A stretch of DNA of 64,000 nucleotides from Gambelia wislizenii (GCA_030847615.1 JAUMIR010000001.1:157825001-157889000), one strand, 5' to 3'. Shown: positions 21,606 to 33,842, numbered from the stretch's first letter. Made by a program: numbers and translations. The notes: generated by a model not told the origin, from the sequence alone.

Positions 21606-22650
21606 TCAAGTACCAAAGAGTAGTCACCAATGGCTCCTCTTTATCCTGGAGAGAAGTGACTAGTGGGGTGCCACAGGGTTCTGTCCTGGGCCCAGTGCTA
21701 TTCAACATCTTTATCAATGATTTGAATGAGGGAATAGAGGGTATGCTCATCAAATCTGCAGATGACACCAAATTAGGAGGGGTAGCTGATAACCCAGAGG
21801 ACAGGACCAGAATCCAAAATGACCTCAACAGATTAGAAAGCTGGATCAAAACTAACAAAATGAATTTCAACAGGGAGAAATATAGGATACAACACTTGGG
21901 CAGTAAAAATGAAATGCACAGATACAGGATGGGTGACACCTGTCTTGATGGCAGTACATGCGAAAAGGGTCTAGGAGTCTTAGTGCACCACAAGCTGCAC
22001 ATGAGTCAGCAGTGTGATGCAGCAGCTAAAAAAGCCAATGCAATTTTAGGCTGCATTAATAGGAGTATAGTGTCTAGATCAAGGGAAGTCATAGTGCCAC
22101 TCTATTCTGCTTTGGTCAGACCTCACCTGGAATATTGTGTCCAGTTCTGGGCACCACAATTCAGGAAGGATATTTAAAAAGAGAGAGAGAGAGAGAGAAA
22201 AGAAGAGAAGCTGGAGTGTGTCCAGAGGAGGGTGACCAGGATGGTGGGAGGTCTGGAAGCCATGCCCTATGAGGATCAGCTTAGGGAACTGGGCATGTTT
22301 AGTCTGGAGAAGAGAAGGTTGAGAAGGGACATGATAGCCATGTTTAAATATTTGAAGGGGTGTTATACTGAGGATGGAGCAAGCTTGTTTTCTGCGGCTC
22401 CGTAGACTAGAATATGGAGCAATGGATTCAGACTACAGGAAAAGAGATGCTACCTAAATATTAGAAATAACTTCCTGACAGTAAGAGCTGTTCGTCAGTG
22501 GAATGCACTCCCTCAGAGAGTGGTGGAGTCTCCTTCTTTGGAAGCTGGATGGCCATCTGTCGGAAATGCTTTGCTTGTATATTCCTGCATGGCAGGGGGT
22601 TGGACTGGATGGCCCTTGTGGTCTCTTCCAACTCTATGATTCTATGATCC
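21606..22650 (+). mobile_element. CR1 LINE, 5'-truncated, 3' end intact
   Basis: About 1.05 kb of CR1 in plus orientation, from within the reverse transcriptase domain to the end. After the coding part (next entry) come the C-terminal codons around AATGCACTCCCTCAGAGAG, the 3' segment with CAGGGGGTTGGACTGGATGG, and the terminal TCTATGATTCTATGAT repeat. CR1 inserts without long target duplications, and none is seen. Confidence 0.9.
21614..22175 (+). pseudogene. CR1 reverse transcriptase, broken
   Basis: The open frame reads QRVVTNGSSLSWREVTSGVP at its start, then QGSVLGPVLFNIFINDL, then the catalytic loop as SADDTKLGG, where CR1 normally has F/Y-A-D-D. It continues through LESWIKTNKMNFN, GLGVLVHHKL and [16 protein letters not shown], and ends at a stop at 22173-22175. 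The stop coincides with a (GA)n expansion (22180-22198) that replaced codons of the original frame, since homologous coding resumes with [20 protein letters not shown]. The catalytic-loop change and the stop make it non-functional. Confidence 0.9.
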
Positions 22651-22651
22651 T

Positions 22652-24325
22652 AAGATTATATAGCAGGTATGGAAATTTTACAGCTCTAAAGATGATGAAC
22701 TGCAATTCTCATAAGCCCTAGCCAGTGTCATCAATGGTTAGGTAGGCTGGGCATTATAGTGCAATATCATCTCACAGCTGTATGATTCTCATCCCTGTTC
22801 TGTAGCTACTTAATGGTGGGGGATAACAAACATCTTCCAGTGCCACTTTCTTTTATCTTCATACTAGGAATGAATATAACCATTGCAATATAATGTCCCC
22901 TATCCCACGATCTAGCAGGAAACCATAGTTAATGGTGATGAAATCCACATAGACAGGCACAGGGGGTCAGCGAAGACGTATACAGAAAAAATGATCACTC
23001 CATGGATATAATTTTGCTAAGATTTCTATCATGGTGCAATTTTAAATGTAAATCTATATGAGACCTACAGTGTAAGTGGCTACAGTCAGGAGAGATTGGT
23101 CAAGATTCTACACAGTTGAGCATAGTGTATAAGTTCTATATGCCAAACTGGACTATGGCTTCCCCAGAACTCACTGTTTTATTGCAAATGCCAACCACCA
23201 CCAAAGCCATACCAATGCTGGTAGGAAGGATCAGAGAAGTATCTGACTATGTCCCTATTGCCAATTGATGCCTGAGGACCTCTTCCATTGAGACTCACTG
23301 GTGTAGCTTTTGATTGACCATTAGAAGGAACTTCTTAAGAGTGAGAGCAGTTTGGCAATGGAACCAATTACCTAGAAAGGTAGTGAGGTCTCCATCTCTG
23401 ATGTCTTAAAAAAGATGTTGGTGTTTTAAACATTGAGATTTGGTGATCTCAGTAGCAGAGTTAAAAGTGCTTAGCAGAAGTTAGACCAGATAAACCAGCC
23501 ACCTTCCACACACACAATATCTATCAAGCTTAGATAAAACAAGCTTAGTCTTCTTTAAAAGTATAAAAAGTAGTTTACTTACAAATTAGCATGAGCCTAA
23601 TTCAGTACACAGGTTCAGCATCTTCAGGTAAGTAGGAGGAAGGAAAAAAGTCTACATGCTATTAAGAAAATACTGTAGAAGTATCTCAGCAGAGAGCTCC
23701 TTCAAACTTACATGCTTCATGGAGAGAGAGCAGATAGAAAGGTTTTTGGAAGGGGCTCAGTCCCCAAAGAACAAAAGGTGCCCACATGACCAGGAAGAAA
23801 AAGAGGTATGTAAACAAGCAAATAGGAAATCAGCCATAAACATGCTTTGCATAAACTCCTAGAAAAAGCATGCACTTTAACTACCATAGTGTTCAAAGAG
23901 GTCATGCATGCAAAATGTTGTTATCCCAACAAAAGAGACTAGAAGCTACCTGCTGCAAATGTTCTAGCTGGAGTTCTTGCACTGAGCAGGGGGTTGAACT
24001 TGATGGCCCATAAGGCCCTTCCAGCTCAAAGATTATGTGATGTAATCATTCTGCATCAGGTTATGGGGGACATAGCCAGTTGCTTCTCCAATCCCCCTGA
24101 TCTCTACCAGCAACAGAATTGTCATGGGGAAGGGCTCTCTCAGGGCAACAGTGACTTCTGGGGAGAACCAACCTCCTCAGTTACCCAAAAGACATATACA
24201 AGCACAAGCATAAGGTAAATTTAGGCTTGGATATGTCACCAGGAGGATGCCAGTCATTGTGTGTAGGCCAGTTCCACTATGAATTCAGGCCAGCATAGGG
24301 CTAATTCTGGTTTCAGTCATGGATG
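22652..24325. other. No gene seen
   Basis: Apart from a weak hAT/MIR-like fragment near 22660-22740 (GAACTGCAATTCTCATAAGC), nothing recognisable. Short frames such as 23656-23862 look random. Confidence 0.35.
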
Positions 24326-24326
24326 A

Positions 24327-24435
24327 TGGGAGATCGGGAGAAGGAAGGGGGCATGTGTAACAGGGCGCTGTTACCAGAACAGCCCCGTTTCTGTCCCGAT
24401 CTCCCCAGGGTTATTTCCCCCATGTGAAAATCTCC
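24327..24435. mobile_element. Family-C MITE, right half only
   Basis: GGAGATCGGGAGAAGGA, then AACAGCCCCGTTTCTGTCCC and GATCTCC, ending GGTTATTTCCCCCATGTGAA and AATCTCC at 24435. It matches the right half of the complete copy at 51109-51443, and the left half is absent. The 63-residue minus-strand frame across it is incidental. Confidence 0.7.
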
Positions 24436-24439
24436 AATA

Positions 24440-25000
24440 TCTCAAAGCAGAGCACAACAAATTTTTAAAAAGTAAACTGTTAATTCCTATTATAATACAA
24501 ATGTCAAAACACAAAGCACTAAGGAGAGTATCAGATGGGGACAAATATAGTGTCCCCCTCACTATCTTCTATCCTGCCCCACTCCCATCCCTATAATAGT
24601 TTAATAAAAAAAAATTCAGACCTACCTTAATAGCACAAGAGAAACTGAGTCCCCTCCCCTCTGGCAGCCCAAATACATATAGCCTGCCTATTTTTTGACC
24701 TGAACAAAATCAAGAGAGAGTCAATTTGTTAAAGTAACACTAATATGAGGAAAAGTTTCCTAGATAGTTTAGGGTTAAAGCAAGAATAACAGCAATTCAA
24801 CAGTATGTATGTCCAATCGTATTTTCAAAGAACACTACAAAATATTCTACAGACAAACCACAATGTATGATTTTATTTTATTGGAGAAATATTTTTCATC
24901 CTACAGATTTTATTTGGTGCCTGTAGAGAAACCTAGAAGAAGAAGAAAAATGCTTTGGAACTCAAGTTACTGGAGATCTAGGGAAATGCCACCTTTCATC
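24440..25000. other. No feature recognised
   Basis: Unique-looking AT-rich sequence. Confidence 0.35.
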
Positions 25001-25009
25001 ACAAGATGA

Positions 25010-25195
25010 TTCAAACAGTGCAGACCTGTATCAGTTTACTCAGAAGTAAGTCCCATGTAGTTTAATGGAGCTTACTCTCAGGGAATTGGATATAGACTTT
25101 CAGTCCAGTTTTCCCAACCATTTTTACTGAGAAGCAACTCTAATGGAGTTAAACATGATTTTTTTTCCAAGGATGTCTGTCTCGGATTGCAACCT
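25010..25195. mobile_element. Palindromic MITE fragment (AGTAAGTCCC type)
   Basis: GCAGACCTGTATCAG, TTTACTCAGAAGTAAGTCCC and TTTAATGGAGCTTACTCTCA at the left, and TCGGATTGCAACCTA at the right. The same inverted layout (GCA..CCTA / TAGGATTGCA ends around CTCAGAAGTAARTCCCA) is clearer at 61948-62043. Probably a decayed hAT-type MITE. Confidence 0.4.
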
Positions 25196-25199
25196 AAGA

Positions 25200-26388
25200 A
25201 AATGGAGATTATCAGCAATAAGGAAGAAAAGAAAAAAGAAAGAAATTTACTGGAAATTATTGGCAAATAATTTCCCCAAGAGACTCCTGTAATAGAATAA
25301 GACAGTCTTGCAACCCTAGCTTTTACAGGCTGTGGAATCATATCCTAAATAACACTAAGAGGTGTGAAAGGTATAACCAGTTTTACAGCCATAACTGCAG
25401 TGCTATTAGAAAGCTAGAAAGAGGAAGTTAGAGAGGACAAATTATTCCTTTGCAGGAATTAAAAGAAAAAGAAAACAGAGGTGGTAAAATGTAAAATAGT
25501 ACTTCTGGTGGGCTAAAAATAAACTGCAGAGTATCAGATCTTAGAAAACATAACACATTTTCCTGAAAACAGAAATATAAGACAGCAAAGGGAATTCTTT
25601 CCTCACTGTCCCACTTTTATCCCAAAGATCAGAGGAAGTCAAACGAAAATTTCCTGGCATCCTGGGGCAATAAAATAATCTCTGTCTTCTTGTGAAACCA
25701 CATTTGTGTGCACATTGAACAGTGGTTCTTTGAGAATTGTAAGTGCTATGTAAGCATCATTTTTCCCAGGAAACTAAAGTTTTGCTTATTTGCAGAGATC
25801 TAGGCATGAATGTAATGAGAAATAAGCTGGTCCAGGGTTGAGAGACAGACCTGAAAGCCTGGCATATTGTGTGGGTAACTTAAAAGTTGGTGGCTTATCA
25901 GTCTGTCATTTGCACTGCACTGCTTTACTTAAACCTCAGTTTTTAAAGCATTTTCATGAATGCAGTCTACATAGTTTCCCTGCATACTTGACTTTATCAT
26001 CAACAGGATGCAGAATTGATCATACATTCAGCTGGTCAGTCAGGTACTAGATGAAGTTAGTGTGCTGGTTCTTTATTTGGTTACACACACAATGCAATAG
26101 CTTTCAGTCATGCAAAGCCCAGCTCAAATCTGGAGCATGCTTGATCCAGAGCAACAAGAAGTGCAACAGCTTCCCAGTAAGTAAAAGTAAAAGCACAATG
26201 AGTCCCATGCAATACTTTTTTTGGCTGCAAAGCACAGCTAAGTTCCATACAATTGTTTACCTTAAATAGCTTCTTATCTCTGATCTCTAGTCAGAGGTGA
26301 AAGCAAAAGAGATTGTAGCTGGAGGGGGAATCTCCATAGGCCACAGCTGGCCAGAGGTTTCCCATCCCTCTAATCTATATACAGTTGT
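25200..26388. other. No gene seen
   Basis: Unique-looking AT-rich sequence without a supported feature. Confidence 0.35.
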
Positions 26389-26391
26389 CCC

Positions 26392-26611
26392 TCCGTATCC
26401 ATGGATTTGGTATCCATGGATTTAAGTATTCACGGTTTGAAAATATTCTTTAAAAAACAATAATCCAAAAAGCAAACCTTGATTTTGCCATCTTATATAA
26501 GGGACATCATTTTGCTATGCCATTGCGTATAACAGGACTTGAATATTCACGGATTTTGGTATACACAGGGGGTCCTGGAACCAAACCCCAGCGAATATGA
26601 AGGGACATCTG
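26392..26611. mobile_element. Tigger-like MITE 3
   Basis: The left end CAGTTGTCCCTCCGTATCC is preceded by TA (26390-26391), and the right end GGGACATCTG is followed by TA (26612-26613). The interior has CCAAAAAGCAAACCTTGATT and CTTATATAAGGGACATCATT. Orientation as at 6063 and 31022. Confidence 0.8.
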
Positions 26612-26850
26612 TATATAAAACTCTTGGGCATCTTTCCTTCCCCACTGTGCTGATTGGCCATTTACCTCACCAATCCCCTCCCTCTCCTCCCTCCCTCAGC
26701 CACTCACCACCCATATGCGAATTCCCTCTCCACCTCACAATCCACTCCTGCCACTCAATTTGCATCTACACCTCCAGCCTCACAAGGGCCCCTCCCTCCT
26801 TTCACTCCCCCAACCACCCACTACCCACATGTAAAATAATGCAATATTTT
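26612..26850. repeat. C-rich tract in a shared unit
   Basis: Begins TATATAAAACTCTTGGGCAT and GTGCTGATTGGCCATTTA, words that recur at 45255-45310 after a (TA)n run. It then becomes strongly pyrimidine-rich (CCCCTCCCTCTCCTCCCTCC, 26671-26690 and beyond). Class unknown. The open frames 26539-26871 and 26654-26839 reflect the C-rich composition. Confidence 0.4.
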
Positions 26851-26869
26851 AGAAACTTAGAAAGATGTT

Positions 26870-27650
26870 AAATCATAAAAGTATTCCCCAATGGGAAATA
26901 CAGTCAAATGTAGGTGGTATACTACTGCAAAGTGTGTTTGGGGGGGGGGCTAAAATAATAGTGTGTAGCTGAACTGTGTGAACCATTCAAATCTACTATA
27001 ATAGTGTATGTTACACTGGGTACAACTAATAGACACTGAATATCTTTTGACCAGCAGTTGAGTTCAGTTGCCATAATGACTCACATCAATAATTTCATCC
27101 AGTTTTTCAGTCTAAAAATCCAGTTGAACATTAATATTGTGAAATAGTATAAATAGGGGTGTGTTTTCCTTATTGTGTCTGTGATAAACCTATACTTGAC
27201 AGGACTGAGTTCACATTTAAAAGCACAAGCTGTCTTTTGGCAAAATGATTAAACCAGCAGAGCTTAGTTAGCAAAGGCTCTCTCTGTGTGTGTGCGTCTC
27301 TTTCCGTAAGGATCCTAAATTAAAATATTTCTTTGTTTGAGAGCATTTATACTAATGCATTCACAGTTACACATTCAGAAGGATGTCTGCCATGGAGCTT
27401 TATGGGAATTGGTTCTCCACACAATCTAGAACCCTCCATGGCTGGGGTTCCCAATAGCATGGAGTTCTTCTTCAAGTGTGGCTGTATGCTCATAGGCATC
27501 TCTTTACAGACATCCCACTGAATGCGTGAACACCAAGCCTAGGAGATATGGCCAAAGCATGGACAAATGAAAGAAAAAGCTGCTGATAATTTGTCACTCC
27601 AACAAGCATTGCTGAACACTGATGTCTCCATTAGATAGATGGAAGAACAC
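26870..27650. other. No gene seen
   Basis: Contains a G9-type run near 26939-26949 and otherwise unique-looking sequence. Confidence 0.35.
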
Positions 27651-27654
27651 TGGG

Positions 27655-27787
27655 GGCATTATGTGTCTGTTGAAGCAGATTCACAAAAGCTTATGTTATA
27701 AATTTATTTATTGCAATCTTAACAGTTCCACAGGATTTCATTGTATCTTTCTATGCTGAAACAGACTAGCACAGCTATGTCTTTGAA
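27655..27787 (+). mobile_element. Penelope-like 3' terminal fragment
   Basis: CTGTTGAAGCAGATTCACAA and AAGCTTATGTTATAAATTT, later ATGCTGAAACAGACTAGCAC. The same ordered words occur at 45950-46083 and, after a GIY-YIG coding remnant, at 35270-35330. It ends exactly where the Tigger-like MITE at 27790 starts. Confidence 0.5.
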
Positions 27788-27789
27788 TA

Positions 27790-28043
27790 CAGTAAGAACT
27801 CCGTTTCCACTGATTCATTATCCACTGATTCTATTATCCACAGGAGACAAAACGGCACACCTACCATAGAGTCTTCCTAGAAAACATGTCCTCTCTAGCC
27901 ATTTTCTAGATCCTCCAAGGCAAATCTATGGTATTTTAAACAGGAAGTCCCATTATTTTCAATTGTGTTTTCTATTATCCATGGTTTTCAGTATCCATAG
28001 GGGACCCCAGAATGAATCCCCAGCAGATATGGAGGTCCTACTG
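27790..28043. mobile_element. Tigger-like MITE, second subfamily
   Basis: The ends CAGTAAGAACTCCG and GGAGGTCCTACTG are flanked by TA (27788-27789, 28044-28045). The interior differs from 4758 and 26392: it carries TTATCCACTGATTCTATTATCC, GAGACAAAACGGCA and CTATTATCCATGG. The element at 41426-41647 belongs to the same subfamily. Confidence 0.7.
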
Positions 28044-28047
28044 TACT

Positions 28048-29695
28048 ATTAATGCATGTCTTTGTAGTATTTGTTTTATTTACAATAATAAACGCAAAAC
28101 ATATTACAACCAAATAAATTCCTAAAATCTGGCAGCAAAACCATTGATCTGGAATCAGATTCCTAGCTAGAGACTCTTCAAATCAACCACCTTGCCAAGG
28201 CTGTTCTTCAGATTTCACTAACTCCAGAGAAATTCCTTCCTCGCTGCACCTCCCTAAATTCATACCCCAAAACTGTTTCTTTGCCAATTTTCCTAGCTGG
28301 ATTGGTGTGGAGGGGGTGTCACCTTTTGAAAGCCAGACACTTTCTAAACCATCAGGAAACATCCTCTGGTGTTTAGGAATATTAACATTCTTTTGTTAAA
28401 AGGCTCTGGGGGCATACATCAGTTGTCCCTTCACTATGATAGATCTATTCACAGATCTATTCACAAGGTGGATCAACTTACAAAATATGTTATAGCTTCA
28501 TTAAGGACACTAAGATCCTCCAGACATTCTAGCTGGCACATTCTGTCTGTCTACACACACACACAAACACACACTCTTCTAGCTTTTTATGGACTAACAT
28601 GTTATTGTTCATTTGCTTGTAGCCTAGTTAAATACTTGCTCAATCTACTTTCTAAATGAAAAGGAAGTACTTGGATTTAAATCAATTTAGTGTCATTAAA
28701 CTTAATGGGGCTGCATGGGCTTAAATCCAGATTCTTGAGCTTAACTGGGTTGTGGATCAGGGCTATAGAACTGTACTGTATTTGACGGTTACACATTGGC
28801 CCTTCCTTTCATTTTATCGAACTTCATTTTTCCCCCTTATCCTTATTTCTAGGATATAGGGTTTCCTCTCTAATAACATCATCCCTAAGGGCTCTTTCAA
28901 CTCAAAATATAACTGGCCTAATTTATTTGATTTAGAGCAGGGTAGGCAAACACACAAGGTCTCAAAGTATTTAATGGGCTTTTTTGACAGGCTGAGATGC
29001 TACAAAATGCAAACGTTCCAAATAAATAACTAGGCAAGTTTTAGTCTCTGCAATTATGAAGTCTCTGAAATGTGATTTGGAAGATAAGAGGCAGAGACAA
29101 AATATTTATACTGGGGGGGGGGAGGGGAAAAGAGGGAGACACAGAAACTAAAGGACAACTTGTAGGTAAATCACCCACAAACCATGCATGGAAAGATGTG
29201 AGTTAAGGCAACAAATTGAGTTTATTTTTGGTCTTAATAGAAACACAGTTGAAGGCTGCCCATACAGGAATATATGGTACGTAGCTTGTGGCAGGAGAAT
29301 ATATTCCTGGGATCTATATTTCTAAGTCTTCAGATATATTGGACTCCACACAAAATTTATTTAGATGGTGGTCCAAAAAAAGTACCGTACACATGAACCA
29401 CTGCTATCTCTGCCCAAGACTGGAGCTATGACACATCAGGACCTGACATCACTTCCCCGACTTCCCTTCCCAGGTGCGATGCTTCTGTTGCTTCAGCAAA
29501 CACAGTCTATCTGCTCCTATCAGGGCCAGGCCAGCAAACAAACAAACAAATAAAACAACTCCCTTCCCCCAAGTCGAGGTACCTTAGACTCAAAGCCAAC
29601 TAAATTATTTTGGTGCACAACATGGAAAATCCCAAGAGCACCCCTCCTCAATCTTGGCTGTAGAAATACAATAACAACAAACTAACTGAACATTT
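28048..29695. other. No gene seen
   Basis: About 1.6 kb, mostly unique-looking. (CA)n at about 28553-28573, a G9 run near 29107-29116, and (AAAC)n near 29533-29556. No supported gene. Confidence 0.35.
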
Positions 29696-29699
29696 GGTT

Positions 29700-29850
29700 T
29701 TGTGTGGGGGTTTTCCAGGTTATGAGGCCATGTTCTAGAAGAGTTTATTCCTGACGTTTCACCTGCATCTGTGGCTGGCATCTTCAGAGAATGGTGGCAT
29801 CTGGGTGTGGGGGGTTTATATACTGTGAGTCCCTGTTGAAGAGGATTAGC
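29700..29850 (-). mobile_element. Retroelement terminal block, second copy
   Basis: On the minus strand it carries GATGCCAGCCACAGATGCAG, GTGAAACGTCAGGAATAAAC and CTAGAACATGGCCTCATAAC, matching 15215-15365. The body beyond differs, so these are separate insertions. Confidence 0.45.
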
Positions 29851-29864
29851 ATATAAATTTATAT

Positions 29865-31018
29865 ATTCAGTTGTTGGATGTTCAGTTCTTAGGGTGGGAG
29901 GATATGCGAGGGGGATTAGTGTCTATTTAGGTCATGGTCTAACTAAACATTTGCTTCTCTTTTACGGGATCCATAGTCTATGGCCTGAGGTGACTGCCTC
30001 GCTCTGCTTCATGGCAATGGGCCTGAGCCATATTGATGCTGTTGCATTTCATCCTGAGTGTACTTTGGTGGCAAGGTGGACAAAGGATGGATGTTGCATT
30101 ATATCCTATGTTGTTCATCTCCTAGTATACCTTATTAATAGCCTCCTTTTTGTACATGTTATAACATGCCCTCATATGCCCTCTTAATGTGGCCCTCTTC
30201 TGAATGAAGGGAAGACATTCATTCAGAAGAAGATCACAACAGTAGTGGTCCTATAGAAAGCTGAGGAACAAACATAGACACTTCTGAAGTGCCCCACATG
30301 GAAAGATTCTGGAGCTAGAGAGAAGGCCAGTGATAGAAGGCCAGTGATAGACACTGGCCTAACAGAAAAGGATCCCTCATCCATGCTGAGAAATGTCAGA
30401 GAAGATATATAGGCATTCCCTATTGGATTGTGGGACATTGTGCAAATAGTTCAGAAGCAGTCAATTCTGGAAAGATCTGGAATTCCACAAATTTGGCAGA
30501 TAATATAGTCAATCAATTCTTCCCACATTTTACCACATTACAGCACCATGATGGCTTGAGGATTCTGGGAATTGTGGCCCAAACCAAATAACTTTTCCAA
30601 ATCTTGAATGTTCTAAACCTCAACATTTGTGTATAACCCCAGGACATAATAAACTGCAAAAGAGTTGAGAAGATGACTTCCATTATGTCACATAAAAGAT
30701 GGGGACTATGGCAGGCCACACTTTAATTTCAGTCCCCAGCTAAAGCAATCATTTCCCCATAGACACTTGCTAGTGCATGTATGAATGATATTGCCTGTCT
30801 GCATTATTAGATACAGTTTTCTCTTGCCCTGCCTGGGATGCTTTTCTGATCTGTCTTTAGTTCCACTCATGTTAACAATGGGCTTATCTTCACTGACATC
30901 TCTACTGCAGTCCTGATGACAAAGCGCTTTTGCCCTGTTCTGTCCCAGAGCAGTCATCATGACCCCTGGGGCAAAGATGGGGCTATGATGGGGGGGGGCA
31001 TTACAGAGTTTTTAAATA
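29865..31018. other. No gene seen
   Basis: Contains an 11-bp perfect inverted repeat CTTCTGAATGA / TCATTCAGAAG (30197-30229) and a small MITE fragment at 30548-30602 (GATTCTGGGAATTGTGGCCC). The rest looks unique. The 97-residue frame at 29894-30187 shows no recognisable motif. Confidence 0.35.
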
Positions 31019-31021
31019 ATA

Positions 31022-31518
31022 TAGTCACCCCTCTATATCCACGGATTTGGCATATATGGATTCCACTATCCACGGCTTGAAATTAAAAAAAAAAAAAAAA
31101 TCTAAGAAGCAAACCTTGATTTTACCATTTTATGTAAGGGACACTATTTTACTATGCCATTGTATATAATGGGACTTGAGTATCCATGAATTTTGATATC
31201 CTGGTGGTGCAGTGGTTAAATGCCAGTACTGCAACCACAACGTTGCAAGTTTAATCCCAAGGGCTCCAAGGTCCACTCAGCTTTCCATCCTTTTGTAGGT
31301 CAGTAAAATGATTACCCAGCTTGTGGGGGCAATTAGCTAACACACATTGGAAACTGCTTAACGTGATGTAGATGTGTAAAGTACTATTGCTTAACAGTTT
31401 GTAAGACAGTCTGAGAGTCTTTGTGGCTGAAAAGCAGGATATAAATATCCAAAATAAATAAATAAATACCCACCGGGGATCCTGGAACCAAACCTCAGCG
31501 GACACCAAGAGCCCACTG
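31022..31518. mobile_element. Tigger-like MITE 4, split by a SINE
   Basis: The left part 31022-31197 begins TAGTCACCCCTC after TA (31020-31021) and carries an A-run at about 31085-31100. The right part 31468-31518 reads CCACCGGGGATCCTGGAACC to GCCCACTG followed by TA (31519-31520). Joining the two parts conceptually gives the usual length. The SINE arrived after the MITE. Confidence 0.75.
31198..31467 (+). mobile_element. Sauria-type tRNA SINE with L2-like tail
   Basis: The tRNA-derived head CTGGTGGTGCAGTGGTTAA (A box region) and a B-box-like GCAAGTTTAATCCC. The body includes GGGCTCCAAGG, CAGTAAAATGATTACCCAGC and GCAATTAGCTAACACACATT. The tail is GTCTTTGTGGCTGAAAAGC, AGGATATAAATATCC and AAATAAATAAATA. 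The tail resembles the L2-like LINE end, so L2 machinery probably mobilised it. It lies inside a Tigger-like MITE. Confidence 0.8.
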
Positions 31519-31521
31519 TAC

Positions 31522-33480
31522 CAGCTTTAATCCGTTCCCGCCAGAAAAAAAAGGATCAGGCCCTGTGTGACTGCAGGAGCCGGTTCCAGCATGCCAGCCT
31601 GTCATTTCAGCTATCCTCTGCCATTGATATTCCACAGCAGGAAGGAGTCCTGCAGCATGTGACCAAGGCTGATTACATGCAGGGGGCCTTGGTCACATGT
31701 TGCGGGCTAGTTTCCCAGCTTGCAGGAGAGCCAGGGAGACTGTGGCAGTGGCGGCTGCAGCAATGGGCTGGTGTGCCCATCTGGACTTCCTCCTGTTTTA
31801 TGGAGAGAATGGGGGAGGAATGGGCCTGATCTGTGGGCATGGTACACTGGCAGGAAGCATATCCTGGACTGTGTAAAAGAACCAAATGGACCTGCTTTCC
31901 TTATCTGTTCCATGTCTCAAAGGGGTCTTACGCCAGATAGTGCTGTTGATGGCAACATACCATGAAAATAGATAACTCCTCTGTATTTCCTATTGCAGTT
32001 TATTCCAACATGCTGTCAAACCTTTTAAAATTTAATTGTATCTTATTTTAATTTTTGCTATCTTGTTTCTGTGTCATTGTGAAACATGAACCCTCCTATC
32101 AAAGCCAGACAGTTTGTAATTTATTGACACCATTTCTGTTTAAACCTTTCTAGTCTTTTGTTGTTTTTCTTAAGTATGCAGCATCCTCAAGTTAAAATCT
32201 ATCTCATCATTTCTGCAAGACTGAACCACAGTTAGCTAGCTCATGGGCTACATTATGATGGCCTGCAGTCTAAATTCGTTGCATTGAATGGTAGTATGAG
32301 TATGTCTGTTTGTGTGTCTCTCTATACAGACACACTTATGTGCACACACATAGATACCCATAGGTGCCTGAAACCCTATTTCCTGCCTCTTAAAAGTTAT
32401 GATCATGTCATATGGCACATAACTGCTACTAAGGAAAAGGCTTTAACTCTTTGCTTCTAGCTGATTCCTGTTAACTTCAGGATGAAAGGTATCTGTCGTG
32501 GCCCTCTTAGAGATGATGAACACAGATTAACAGATCTAAACAATTTAGGCAAGGTTGTGGAATGTACTCCTCTGACAATTAGAGTAGTTAAGTATCTTGT
32601 TGACAGCTGTGTTGAAAGCAGATGGTAAAATTACACACTGATGAAACAAAGACAGTCCCTGTCTTTTTGACTTGTAGTCAAATGAACCTATAGGCTTTGT
32701 ATTGCTGGTATGTTTATTGGGGGACTTTATCCTGCTGGTACTTTAGAAGAGAAGTAACATTTACTTATTTAACCCATTTATACATCACTTGTTCTTCACC
32801 TGACTTGAGTCTTGTGTCTGCAACTTGCAATTATTTCACAATAAAGAAAAATAACCCAGCAGTGAAACAGTACAAAGTACCTAAAAGCATAAGCAGATGA
32901 GAATGTCTGAGAAAATGAGAATGCTTTTACCCATGATGCTGCAAGAGACTGCAATCTATGTACCCTACACTCATGGGACACTGAACAAATAAGGAGGGCA
33001 TTCCACAATAGGTGTGCTACACCAGAAAAAGCCCTTTCCCTCATACTTGCAGAATCAGCTTCTGATACAAGGGGTGCCCACAGAAGGTCCTCAGAAGAGG
33101 ATTTTTTTTATTGCCCAGCAGCAAAAGATGTTAACTGCCAGTTTGCATTAAAATATTTCTTATAAAAATACAAGAAATTTTACATAAAATATAAAATATC
33201 TTCCATATTCATGATAATATATTCTGAAACCTTTTACAAAAATATTTTATATAAAAATACAAAATATGAGATGTTTTGGCTTATGAAGCTGAAATGTCAG
33301 CTTCAGCTATAAACTTGATGCAGAAAAGAGTGCTCAAATGCTGGGCCTGTAAACCACAACTTTTTATAGTTCTATGTGAAAACTTGTATATGTTTATATA
33401 AAATATTTTTAAAGTGGATACACAGGGGCTTTTCCCCCTGAGTACTGTAAGTATGCATATTGCATTACTTACATCTAGAC
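31522..33480. other. No gene seen, 2 kb
   Basis: No transposon boundary I can define. The frames at 31673-31965 and 32796-33044 show no conserved motif. (AC/GT) runs near 32305-32350. AT-rich block at 33140-33260. Confidence 0.35.
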
Positions 33481-33490
33481 ATACTCATCC

Positions 33491-33842
33491 TTGTTGGTTT
33501 GGCTGTTCCTCTCGACAGTTTTTGATACCACAGATTGTGATATCCTTTTAGGCCATTCAACTGGAATGGGACTTCAATGCACTGTTTTACAGTGGCTCCA
33601 TTCATTCCTAGAGGAGTACAGTCAGAAGGTAGTGCTGGGGGAATTCTGTTTGACTCCTTGGCTACTGGCCTGTGAAGCTCCTCAGGGTTCTTTGGGGGGG
33701 GGCATGCTTTTTAACATATACATGAAACTGCTGGAAGAGGTTGTCCAGAGTTTGAGGGTTAGGTGTCACCAGTGTCTTGATGACCACCAGTGTCCTGATG
33801 ACCACCAACTCTATCTCTCCTTTCCACCTAACTCCAGGGAAA
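33491..33842 (+). pseudogene. L2-like reverse transcriptase, catalytic loop duplicated
   Basis: The frame contains FDTTDCDILLG (the first catalytic aspartate region), TVLQWLHSFLEEYSQKVVLG, APQGSLGGGMLFNIYMKLL and then RCHQCLDDHQCPDDHQLYLS. An 18-bp unit (33767-33784, CACCAGTGTCTTGATGAC) is repeated next to itself (33785-33802), so the catalytic Y-A-D-D loop exists twice, as CLDD and CPDD. Neither is the canonical form. With the CR1 insertion the protein is interrupted and inactive. Confidence 0.8.

Noticed and set aside
21656..22177. A 173-residue open frame as a host gene
   Set aside because: The peptide is the reverse transcriptase of a CR1 LINE with a damaged catalytic loop. It is a dead transposon.
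31198..31467. A tRNA gene
   Set aside because: The A- and B-box-like motifs belong to a SINE head. No cloverleaf or anticodon arm is supported, and the retroposon tail follows.
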